Below, piece after piece: positions 26,573 to 34,395 of a stretch of DNA of 64,000 bases. The DNA comes from Spirosoma fluviale (GTDB lineage: Bacteria; Bacteroidota; Bacteroidia; Cytophagales; Spirosomataceae). The translations under genes were made by a program, and so were the position numbers. The stretch lies in assembly GCA_945883625.1 (NCBI GenBank), contig CAMCXW010000004.1, positions 1-64,000 on the forward strand. The letters run 5' to 3'. The notes under the pieces were generated by a model. The model was not told where the DNA came from. It did not search any database and was given only the letters and a program-made list of their open reading frames with translations. How positions within the stretch are numbered: position 1 is the first letter of the stretch; each line of letters opens with the position of its first letter.

Positions 26573-28666
26573 TTACAATCCCTTTGCTTTCTTAACTACT
26601 TCGTCTGCAATATTTTGCGGAACGAATTCATAGTGAGAGAACGTTAACGATGCCGTTGCACGTCCTGAAGACATCGTACGTAAATCTGTTACGTAACCGA
26701 ATAATTCAGAAAGAGGCACATCAGCTTTCAAGATAACAGCTCCTTGACGCGAATCCATACCTTTCATGATACCGCGACGACGATTTAAGTCACCTGTGAT
26801 CGGACCCGTATATTCGTCTGGAGTAACAACATCAACGGCCATAATAGGCTCCATTAGTTTCGCTCCTGCTTGCTTCGCTGCATCTTTATAACCCATACGT
26901 GCTGCTAATTCAAAAGATAATGAATCTGAATCGACATCATGGTATGAACCGTGGAATAAACGTACTTTCATGGAATCCATTGGATATCCAGCCAAAGCAC
27001 CTGTTTTCATCGCTTCTTCGAAACCTTTTTGAACCGCTGGGATGAATTCACGCGGAATCACACCACCCACGATGTTATTTACGAATTCTAAACCTGGTTT
27101 GTCATCTTCTCTCGGTCCGATTTCAAACACAATATCTGCAAACTTACCACGACCACCTGATTGTTTCTTGTAAACCTCACGGTGTTCTGTCGTCTTAGTT
27201 AAAGACTCTTTGTAAGCTACTTGAGGAGCACCTTGGTTAACTTCTACCTTGAACTCACGACGCATACGGTCGATGATGATCTCTAAGTGAAGCTCACCCA
27301 TACCCTTGATGATAGTTTGACCAGTCTCTTCGTTAGATTCTACTTGAAGAGTTGGATCTTCTTCGATCAATTTAGTGATCGCTTTCGAGAAGTTATCTGC
27401 ATCAGCCGCTTTCTTAGGCTCGATTGCATATCCGATAACCGGCTCTGGGAAGTCCATTGCTTCTAAAATGATTGGGTGTTTCTCATCAGAAAGGGTATCA
27501 CCCGTTTTGATGTCTTTGAAACCTACTACCGCACCAATATCCCCAGCACCCAAACGATCAATTGCATTTTGCTTGTTGGCGTGCATCTGGAAGATACGAG
27601 AGATACGCTCCTTATTTCCTGAACGGTTGTTCAATACATAAGAACCTGAATCTAATTTACCTGAATACGCACGAATGAAACATAAACGACCTACGTAAGG
27701 GTCAGTTGCAATTTTAAATGCCAAAGCCGCGAAAGGCTCAGACTCACTTGGCTTACGCAAGATTTCAGCACCTGTATCTGGGTGTATTCCTTTAACGCCT
27801 TCTTTATCCATTGGAGATGGCAAGATTGCCATCACGTAATCTAACATTGTTTGAACACCTTTGTTTTTGAAAGATGATCCACAAAGCATTGGAACGATTT
27901 TCATCGAGATTGTAGCTGCACGTAAAGCGGCTAAAATTTCATCTTCCGAGATAGATGCTGGATCTTCGAAGTATTTCTCCATCAAAGACTCATCAAACTC
28001 AGCTACTGCTTCTAATAATTTCTCACGGTATTCAGTCGCCTCTTCTAACATATCAGCTGGGATAGGCACCTCAGTGAATGTCATTCCTTTATCAGCTTCG
28101 TTCCAAATGATTCCACGGAAGTTAACTAAGTCAACCACCCCTTCGAAACCTTCTTCAGCTCCGATTGGCAATTGAAGTGGCACTGCGTAGCTACCTAACA
28201 TTTCTTTCACTTGCTTACACACGTTTAAGAAATCAGCACCTGAACGGTCCATTTTGTTAACGAAACCGATACGCGCTACGTTGTAGTTATCTGCTAAGCG
28301 CCAGTTCGTTTCCGATTGAGGCTCCACACCGTCTACAGCAGAGAATAAAAATACTAGACCATCTAATACACGTAAAGAACGGTTTACCTCTACTGTAAAG
28401 TCAACGTGACCTGGAGTATCGATAATGTTGATGTGGTAATCTTGATCGCGGTATTTCCAATCTACTGTCGTTGCAGCCGAAGTGATCGTGATACCACGCT
28501 CTTGCTCTTGCTCCATCCAGTCCATGGTTGCCGCACCATCGTGTACCTCACCAATTTTGTGGGAAACCCCTGCATAATACAGAATACGTTCCGTCGTGGT
28601 GGTTTTACCAGCATCAATATGCGCAGCAATACCGATGTTTCTAGTGAATTTTAAATCGCGTGCCAT
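26573..28666 (-). CDS. fusA: Elongation factor G
   Basis: 697-aa translocase GTPase. G1 is [13 protein letters not shown] (about residue 15), G3 is [12 protein letters not shown] and G4 is NKMDRSGAD. Domains II to V follow with standard spacing ([37 protein letters not shown]). It stands alone, not in the rpsL-rpsG-fusA-tuf string. The promoter box pair lies about 95-120 bp upstream, giving a leader of about 85 nt with a possible stem-loop. Confidence 0.97.
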   Translation of the reverse strand: MARDLKFTRNIGIAAHIDAGKTTTTERILYYAGVSHKIGEVHDGAATMDWMEQEQERGITITSAATTVDWKYRDQDYHINIIDTPGHVDFTVEVNRSLRVLDGLVFLFSAVDGVEPQSETNWRLADNYNVARIGFVNKMDRSGADFLNVCKQVKEMLGSYAVPLQLPIGAEEGFEGVVDLVNFRGIIWNEADKGMTFTEVPIPADMLEEATEYREKLLEAVAEFDESLMEKYFEDPASISEDEILAALRAATISMKIVPMLCGSSFKNKGVQTMLDYVMAILPSPMDKEGVKGIHPDTGAEILRKPSESEPFAALAFKIATDPYVGRLCFIRAYSGKLDSGSYVLNNRSGNKERISRIFQMHANKQNAIDRLGAGDIGAVVGFKDIKTGDTLSDEKHPIILEAMDFPEPVIGYAIEPKKAADADNFSKAITKLIEEDPTLQVESNEETGQTIIKGMGELHLEIIIDRMRREFKVEVNQGAPQVAYKESLTKTTEHREVYKKQSGGRGKFADIVFEIGPREDDKPGLEFVNNIVGGVIPREFIPAVQKGFEEAMKTGALAGYPMDSMKVRLFHGSYHDVDSDSLSFELAARMGYKDAAKQAGAKLMEPIMAVDVVTPDEYTGPITGDLNRRRGIMKGMDSRQGAVILKADVPLSELFGYVTDLRTMSSGRATASLTFSHYEFVPQNIADEVVKKAKGL

Positions 28667-28716
28667 TTTTAAAGGTTAATTATGAAATGTTTTTTAAATC
28701 CAATTGCTATTAATCA

Positions 28717-28746
28717 AGTACTTGGACAATGAATTGACTAGGTACT
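28717..28746 (-). promoter_or_regulatory. Imperfect stem-loop at the start of the fusA leader
   Basis: AGTACTTGGACAAT (28717-28730) and ATTGACTAGGTACT (28733-28746) form a 14-position inverted repeat with three mismatches. On the minus strand it occupies about the first 6-36 nt of the predicted transcript. Function unknown; could be a stability element. Confidence 0.35.
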
Positions 28747-28758
28747 CGTTTAGGGGTG

Positions 28759-28788
28759 CAAAATTACTGAAACTTAATTAAATACAAA
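28759..28788 (-). promoter_or_regulatory. fusA promoter
   Basis: On the minus strand TTTG (28788-28785) and TAATTTTG (28766-28759) are separated by 18 bp, a textbook Bacteroidota promoter. Confidence 0.65.
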
Positions 28789-28800
28789 AATTTTTCTGAG

Positions 28801-29481
28801 ATGTTTAAAACCTTTTTACAATTGCTTTACCCAAAGCTTTGTTTTGCCTGCCAGGAGCCTCTATTCAGTAGCGAAGAATTTATCTGTACAACCTGTCGGA
28901 TCGAACTTTCGCGTATTAAATTAGTTGAAAATACACCGAATTGGGTAAGGGCGAAGTTTGATGGGCTTATTGATTTTGAACATGCCAATGCCTTTTTTCA
29001 TTTTATGCCGGGCAGTCGCGTGCAGCAACTCATGCATCAAATCAAATATAAAGGGGCCTCCGACCTTGGAATTTTTTTGGGGGTTTGGGCCGGGAGCGCA
29101 TTGAAAAAGTCCCATTTTTATGACGAAGTAACTTGCCTCGTTGCCATCCCGCTTCATCCCAAACGCCTACAGGAACGTGGCTACAACCAAGCCGAGGTCA
29201 TTGCAAAAGGGCTGGCCAATGCCTTATCTATTCCACTATATACGCAGGTACTCAAACGAATCTCGCAGTCTAATTCCCTTATCGGGTTAAACCGCGCCGC
29301 ACGTTACGAAGAACTTGAAAATGTATTTGAAGTAACTGATGCAGCGAAAATCCGTGGTTCACATGTTCTGATCATCGACGATACCCTGACCACTGGAGCC
29401 ACATTTTTGGCCGCGGCACAAAAAATTAGGGCTGCCGGAGCGACAAAAGTTTCCTTCTTCGCACTGGCAGCCCTTAAATAA
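28801..29481 (+). CDS. ComF family phosphoribosyltransferase-like protein
   Basis: 226 aa. An N-terminal zinc-finger-like pair (CFACQEPLF and CTTCRIEL, residues about 15-37) precedes a type I PRTase domain with the PRPP motif HVLIIDDTLTTGATFLAAA (about residue 190). LKRISQSNSLIGLNRAARYEEL is the typical ComF middle segment. Homologues in other bacteria function in DNA uptake; a role here is not shown. Divergent from fusA. No clear promoter is seen in the 40 bp upstream. Confidence 0.88.
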   Translation: MFKTFLQLLYPKLCFACQEPLFSSEEFICTTCRIELSRIKLVENTPNWVRAKFDGLIDFEHANAFFHFMPGSRVQQLMHQIKYKGASDLGIFLGVWAGSALKKSHFYDEVTCLVAIPLHPKRLQERGYNQAEVIAKGLANALSIPLYTQVLKRISQSNSLIGLNRAARYEELENVFEVTDAAKIRGSHVLIIDDTLTTGATFLAAAQKIRAAGATKVSFFALAALK

Positions 29482-29482
29482 A

Positions 29483-30760
29483 TTACTTATTCGTACCCGC
29501 AGAAATCATCGCACAACGGAAACCAATGGTTGCTGTTGACGAATCTTCATCTAAATAACGACGCGTTCCTGGCGCCAACCAATAAGCTACGTCAGCCCAT
29601 GATCCACCTTTGTAGACACGTACTTTATTCGTGATTAACGAGTTTTGATTTTTACTATCATACAAAGATGCCTTATCGTCTTTATCTGTCCGACGAACCG
29701 GATTCAAGTCATTGAAATCTTGAAACGATAATGGACGGTACAAATCTTGTACCCACTCATTCACATTACCAGCCATTTGGTATAAACCAAAATCGTTCGG
29801 GGAATACTTGTAAATCTCAGCCGTAATGATCGCTCCATCGTTTGATTTCCCTGCAATACCTGCATAGTCTCCACGTCCACGCTTGAAGTTGGCCAACATA
29901 TTTCCACGACCTTTCCCGGTAGACTCGCGCAACGAAGGACCATCCCAAGGATAAATTCGTTGATTTACCTGATTTTCATCTTGTTGCTGCGTCCCAATCA
30001 TCGCTTTTGCCGCATATTCCCATTCTGCCTCTGTAGGTAAACGGTAAGACGGCAAAACACGCCCTGATTCAATTGTTAAGCGAGCTGGAGCTGCTGCACG
30101 CGTCGTAGCTGAAGCTGTTATCGCTGCCGCCGCTGCGCCTTTCTTTGGTTTCTTCTCTTTAGCTACAGGAACTGTCGCTAAATTATTATTAACCGCCGCC
30201 GTTCTCCACACACAATAATCAGTCGATTGTTTCCAAGAAACACCCACTACTGGGTACATACGAAATCCTGGAAAACGTAAATATTGCTCAACATAGGGGT
30301 CATTAAACGCTAAATCGTTTCGCCAAACAGTTGTATCTGGTAGCGCTGACTCGTAGAAATCTTGCGTTGAATCACGCTTAACAGCATTTAAATATTCCAA
30401 GTAATGCACGTTGGCAATTTCAGTTTCATCCATATAGAATGATTGAACTGAGACCGTGCGCTCTATATTATCATGAATTCCCATGATGTCTTCCTCCAAA
30501 GAGCCCATCGTAAACCGACCACCCTCAATGAAGACCAAGTTCGGTCCGGTTAATTGACCTGTGAATTTTTTGTCAACCTGGAAACCACCCTTTTGATTAT
30601 ACGCCAACCCCGTGGCTGTGGATGAATTTCCAATGTTGATACTGTTCGGTTTCCCGCCAGAAAGACCACCTTTTAATCCATTCTTCAAGCCATTTGGGCA
30701 GGAAGTTAGTAGTAGTACGCTAGCACAAAGGCTAAGTGCAATTTTTAATTTAGCAATCAT
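29483..30760 (-). CDS. gldJ: GldJ-like gliding motility/type IX secretion lipoprotein
   Basis: 425-aa lipoprotein (lipobox LLLTSC, Cys21) with a formylglycine-generating-enzyme-like (SUMF1) fold. LVFIEGGRFTMG, QSFYMDETEIANVHYLEYL, ALPDTTVWRNDLAFN, YPVVGVSWKQSTDYCVWRT, LPSYRLPTEAEWEYAA and GNVNEWVQDLY match GldJ closely (known from Flavobacterium). GldJ stabilises other Gld proteins of the gliding/T9SS machinery. It is shorter than the roughly 560-aa Flavobacterium protein. Residues 196-228 form a Lys/Ala/Thr-rich low-complexity insert. A GldK paralogue is the alternative. No other gld gene is nearby. Confidence 0.82.
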   Translation of the reverse strand: MIAKLKIALSLCASVLLLTSCPNGLKNGLKGGLSGGKPNSINIGNSSTATGLAYNQKGGFQVDKKFTGQLTGPNLVFIEGGRFTMGSLEEDIMGIHDNIERTVSVQSFYMDETEIANVHYLEYLNAVKRDSTQDFYESALPDTTVWRNDLAFNDPYVEQYLRFPGFRMYPVVGVSWKQSTDYCVWRTAAVNNNLATVPVAKEKKPKKGAAAAAITASATTRAAAPARLTIESGRVLPSYRLPTEAEWEYAAKAMIGTQQQDENQVNQRIYPWDGPSLRESTGKGRGNMLANFKRGRGDYAGIAGKSNDGAIITAEIYKYSPNDFGLYQMAGNVNEWVQDLYRPLSFQDFNDLNPVRRTDKDDKASLYDSKNQNSLITNKVRVYKGGSWADVAYWLAPGTRRYLDEDSSTATIGFRCAMISAGTNK

Positions 30761-30790
30761 TTAGATTCTTTTTCGTAAGAATTTGAAAAG

Positions 30791-30798
30791 CAAAGGTA
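30791..30798 (-). promoter_or_regulatory. -7 box of gldJ
   Basis: TACCTTTG on the minus strand, 30 bp upstream of the ATG. Confidence 0.5.
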
Positions 30799-30823
30799 TG
30801 AAAATCAAACAAAATGCTCAATG

Positions 30824-33800
30824 CTATCCTAAAATATCCACTAAAATAGTATTTAATTCTGGGATCGTATGCACTTTATCAAGTTGTAAAATCATTTTAC
30901 CTGATTTTTCCCGCAATTGACATTGTCCTTTTTTCGAGTTAACAAACTGAATAATCCGAACAACAATATCTTGTGGAATATCCGTTGAAACGAAATAAAG
31001 CTTCAACATATTGTTCTTGAATAGTATTTTTTCTACCCGAAGTGCCTGCGCTTTCCAACGGCATCGCACTAATTCGGTCATATCACGTACTTCGTTTGGC
31101 ATTTGCCCAAAACGATCTTCCATTTCAAAGACAAACGTTCCCAATTCCGCTTCGTTGTCTAATTCATCCAAGCGCGTATACAAGGCTAAGCGCTCAGAAA
31201 TACTTTGGACATATTCCTCTGGAATCAATACACGCAAGTCGGTTTCAATCTGACAATCTACCGTTAACGCCTCCGCAATTTGGGCCAGATCTGTTTCAAA
31301 TAAGGCACGGAATTCTGTTTCTTTTAGCTCCTGAACCGCCTCATCCAAAATTTTATGGTACATGTCGTAGCCCAAATCATTGATAAATCCACTCTGTTCC
31401 GCCCCCAATAAATTACCCGCCCCACGAATATCTAAATCCCGCATCGCAACCTTGATGCCATCACCTAAATCAGTGAATTCCTCCAAAGCACTGAGGCGTT
31501 TACGTGCATCGCTTGTTAAATTTGCCAGCGATGGGGTCACTAAATAACAGTATGCTTTTTTGTTTGACCGACCTACCCGACCGCGCATTTGATGCAAATC
31601 AGATAGACCAAAATGATTGGCATTAATAATAAAAATTGTATTCGCATTGGGAATATCTAGTCCCGATTCGATGATATTGGTGGCAACAAGCACATCATAA
31701 TTCCCTTCGATAAAATCCATCATGATTTTTTCTAGTTTATCCCCGTCCATTTGGCCGTGTGCTACGCCAATTTTCGCATCAGGAACTAAACGTAAAATTC
31801 GATTCGCCGCACTTTCTAGTTCATTAATTCGATTGTGAACGATAAATACTTGTCCTCCACGCGCTAATTCATCCCGAACAGCATCACGTAGAAGCTCGTC
31901 TGTCATTACCACCAACTTCGTTTCGACGGGTTGTCGGTTCGGAGGGGGAGTCGCAATAATCGATAAATCACGTGCGCCCATCAGCGAGAAATGTAGGGTC
32001 CTCGGAATAGGTGTCGCTGTCAATGTCAGCACATCCACATCCACACGCATTTCTTTCAAACGATCTTTAACCTTTACACCAAACTTTTGCTCTTCATCAA
32101 TAATCATGAGGCCCAAGTTTTTGAAAACGACGTCCTTATTGACCAAACGGTGTGTACCAATTAATATATCTGTTTGGCCATTCGCGACGCGCTCTAACGT
32201 TTCCTTGATCTGTTTCGCCGATTTGAAACGATTCACATATTCTACTTTGCATGGAAATGCGGCAAGACGATCATGGAATGTCCGATAATGCTGCATTGCT
32301 AATACAGTCGTAGGCACTAAAACGGCTACTTGCTTTGAATCAGCTACTGCCTTGAAAGCTGCCCGAATCGCAATTTCAGTCTTACCAAATCCCACATCGC
32401 CACAGACCAAGCGGTCCATCGGATGCGGTTTTTCCATATCTATTTTGACATCGGCTGTTGCTTTTGCTTGATCCGGCGTGTCCTCATATAAAAAGGAAGA
32501 TTCAAGTTCTGCTTGTAAATAGGTGTCACGCGAAAAGGCGAAACCTGGGGCATTTTTTCGTTTGGCATACAACGTAATCAGTTCCTTCGCAATATCCCTA
32601 ACTTGCTTTTTTACCCGCGATTTTTTGTTATCCCATTCGGGCGAACCTAATTTAGACATGGTGGGAGGAGCTCCCTCTTTGCCGGAATATTTGGAAATCT
32701 TGTGTAGCGAATGAATGGACACCGACAACACATCGTCGTCGCGGTAGATCAGCCGGATGACTTCTTGTTCCCCATTCGACGTGTCGATTAAGTTCAATCC
32801 CGCAAAACGACCAATACCATAATCAACGTGTGTCACGAAATCCCCCACTTGAAGTGATCGTAATTCCTTCAGCGTTAAAGCCTTACTTTTTGAAAATTTA
32901 TTTTTTTCTTTTGAGCGGTTAAAGCGGTCAAATAACTGATGATCTGGATAAAAAGCTACTTGCGTTTGGGTATCGATATAACCCTCTCGTAAGGAAATTT
33001 GCAAGGGTTTAAATTGGATACTCGTATTAATCTCATTGAAAATCACATCCAAGCGTTCCAGTTGGCGAGGAGATTCCGAACAGATAATGTTTTGAATACC
33101 AACTGTTTGATTATCCAAAAGGGCGCCTGCTAAGCGTTCAAAATCTTTCTGAAAAGCCCCCGGATTCTTGGCCGGATAAGCAATTACTTCGGCTTGTTTT
33201 AAGTGAGATCTCTTGCCAAATTCGACACAAACATATTCCTGAAGATGTTTTTTTGTCGTCTTTACGGTCTCCCATCTTTCCTCAGGTTTATTCAATACAT
33301 TGATGTCTGAGCTGCTATTCGCATCATATTCCGCTTGGCCTTTGTCGAAATACTGCTCAATGACATCCATCAAAATGGAATGATCTTTGATCCAAATTTT
33401 GGTCTTTTCAGGTAGAAAGGTAAAGAATGATTCGCGTGTCTCTTGGACCAATTTTGTTTGCACATCCGGGATGAGGTGCATGGCGGACACCGACTGTATC
33501 GAAAGCTGGGTTTCGGGATGAAATGTCCGAATGCTGTCTACTTCATCGCCAAAAAAATCGATGCGGTATGGGTATTCAGCCGCATAGGAAAATACGTCGA
33601 GGATACCACCGCGAACGGAATATTGCCCAGCCTCATACACAAAATCAGTCCGTTCGAAGTCATATTCGTTGAGCGTTTCAGCTACGAAATTTCGGTCGAT
33701 TTTATCGCCAACGCGAATGGATAATGTATTTTTAACTAAGGATTTTCGGTTGATGACTTTTTCCGTCATGGCCTCGGGATAAGAGACGATAACTAAGGTT

Positions 33801-34156
33801 TGGCCTGAATAATTACTGAGCACATTTAATACTTCAGCGCGCATGAGCACATTGGCATTATCGACCTCTTCCCATACATAGGGCTTTTTGTGCGACATGG
33901 GAAATAAAATGACCGCCGCGTCACCCATCAATGATTGCAAGTCATTTAAAATGTATTGTGCTTCTTCTTTTCCTTCACAAATAACAAGATATGGAGTTTT
34001 TTCTGGGAGAGTTGCCGCCATCAAAACCGTGTCCAATGCGCCACAAAGACCTTTAATGTGAAAAGATTGTCCTGGTTTTGCGTGTTGGATTTGTTCTGAA
34101 ATGTGTTGAACAATACCGTCAGACTTGTAAATGGCAAGGAACTCTTTAACAATCAT
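30824..34156 (-). CDS. mfd: Transcription-repair coupling factor
   Basis: 1110-aa DNA translocase that removes RNA polymerase stalled at lesions and recruits UvrA. The N-terminal UvrB-like module is followed by the RNAP-interaction domain (SLQVGDFVTHVDYGIGRFAG, about residue 435). Helicase motifs are Walker A VCGDVGFGKTEIAIRAA (about 587), DEEQ in MIIDEEQKFGVK, TLTATPIPRTL, and motif VI QMRGRVGRSNKKAYCY; the C-terminal TRCF domain follows. Full length. The promoter box at 34183-34190 is divergent from the TPP-riboswitch promoter. Confidence 0.97.
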   Translation of the reverse strand: MIVKEFLAIYKSDGIVQHISEQIQHAKPGQSFHIKGLCGALDTVLMAATLPEKTPYLVICEGKEEAQYILNDLQSLMGDAAVILFPMSHKKPYVWEEVDNANVLMRAEVLNVLSNYSGQTLVIVSYPEAMTEKVINRKSLVKNTLSIRVGDKIDRNFVAETLNEYDFERTDFVYEAGQYSVRGGILDVFSYAAEYPYRIDFFGDEVDSIRTFHPETQLSIQSVSAMHLIPDVQTKLVQETRESFFTFLPEKTKIWIKDHSILMDVIEQYFDKGQAEYDANSSSDINVLNKPEERWETVKTTKKHLQEYVCVEFGKRSHLKQAEVIAYPAKNPGAFQKDFERLAGALLDNQTVGIQNIICSESPRQLERLDVIFNEINTSIQFKPLQISLREGYIDTQTQVAFYPDHQLFDRFNRSKEKNKFSKSKALTLKELRSLQVGDFVTHVDYGIGRFAGLNLIDTSNGEQEVIRLIYRDDDVLSVSIHSLHKISKYSGKEGAPPTMSKLGSPEWDNKKSRVKKQVRDIAKELITLYAKRKNAPGFAFSRDTYLQAELESSFLYEDTPDQAKATADVKIDMEKPHPMDRLVCGDVGFGKTEIAIRAAFKAVADSKQVAVLVPTTVLAMQHYRTFHDRLAAFPCKVEYVNRFKSAKQIKETLERVANGQTDILIGTHRLVNKDVVFKNLGLMIIDEEQKFGVKVKDRLKEMRVDVDVLTLTATPIPRTLHFSLMGARDLSIIATPPPNRQPVETKLVVMTDELLRDAVRDELARGGQVFIVHNRINELESAANRILRLVPDAKIGVAHGQMDGDKLEKIMMDFIEGNYDVLVATNIIESGLDIPNANTIFIINANHFGLSDLHQMRGRVGRSNKKAYCYLVTPSLANLTSDARKRLSALEEFTDLGDGIKVAMRDLDIRGAGNLLGAEQSGFINDLGYDMYHKILDEAVQELKETEFRALFETDLAQIAEALTVDCQIETDLRVLIPEEYVQSISERLALYTRLDELDNEAELGTFVFEMEDRFGQMPNEVRDMTELVRCRWKAQALRVEKILFKNNMLKLYFVSTDIPQDIVVRIIQFVNSKKGQCQLREKSGKMILQLDKVHTIPELNTILVDILG

Positions 34157-34182
34157 ATGGATCTAAACCTTCGAATGGCTTG

Positions 34183-34190
34183 CAAAGGTA
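34183..34190 (-). promoter_or_regulatory. -7 box of mfd
   Basis: TACCTTTG on the minus strand, 26 bp upstream of ATG 34156. Confidence 0.5.
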
Positions 34191-34200
34191 GAAAAATTTA

Positions 34201-34208
34201 TATCTTTG
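34201..34208 (+). promoter_or_regulatory. -7 box of the TPP-controlled transcript
   Basis: TATCTTTG. The expected start near 34214 coincides with the first base of the riboswitch P1 stem at 34216. Confidence 0.6.
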
Positions 34209-34215
34209 TGCATCC

Positions 34216-34295
34216 ACAAAAAGGGGTGCTCTGAATAAGGGCTGAGATTATACCCAATGAACCTGATGCAGGTAATGCTGCCGAAGGGATTTTGT
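34216..34295 (+). ncRNA. TPP riboswitch (THI element)
   Basis: All conserved blocks are present in order: GGGGTGCT, GGGCTGAGA, ACCC, GAACCTGAT, GGTAATGCTG and CGAAGGGA. P1 pairs ACAAAA (34216-34221) with TTTTGT (34290-34295). It is followed by a hairpin at 34297-34318 lacking a U-run, so control may be translational. The stretch TTACCTG at 34371-34377 is complementary to CAGGTAA (34269-34275) inside the aptamer and may be the competing strand. It controls the TonB-dependent receptor downstream. Confidence 0.95.
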
Positions 34296-34395
34296 CGAGT
34301 TTTTAGCGCTGAAAACTCAGAAAAAATCAAAATTAAGGGTTATTGTTAAATCATACGGGATTTGACTCCTTTACCTGTTGTTAAACTTTTCAAAT

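Noticed and set aside
29483..30760. Considered as a sulfatase-activating formylglycine enzyme
   Set aside because: It has a lipoprotein signal and GldJ-specific blocks such as the ALPDTTVWRNDLAFN segment, and there is no sulfatase gene nearby.
34297..34318. Hairpin after the TPP aptamer considered as terminator
   Set aside because: The stem GAGTTTT/AAAACTC is followed by an A-rich stretch, not by T, so it cannot be an intrinsic terminator on the plus strand.
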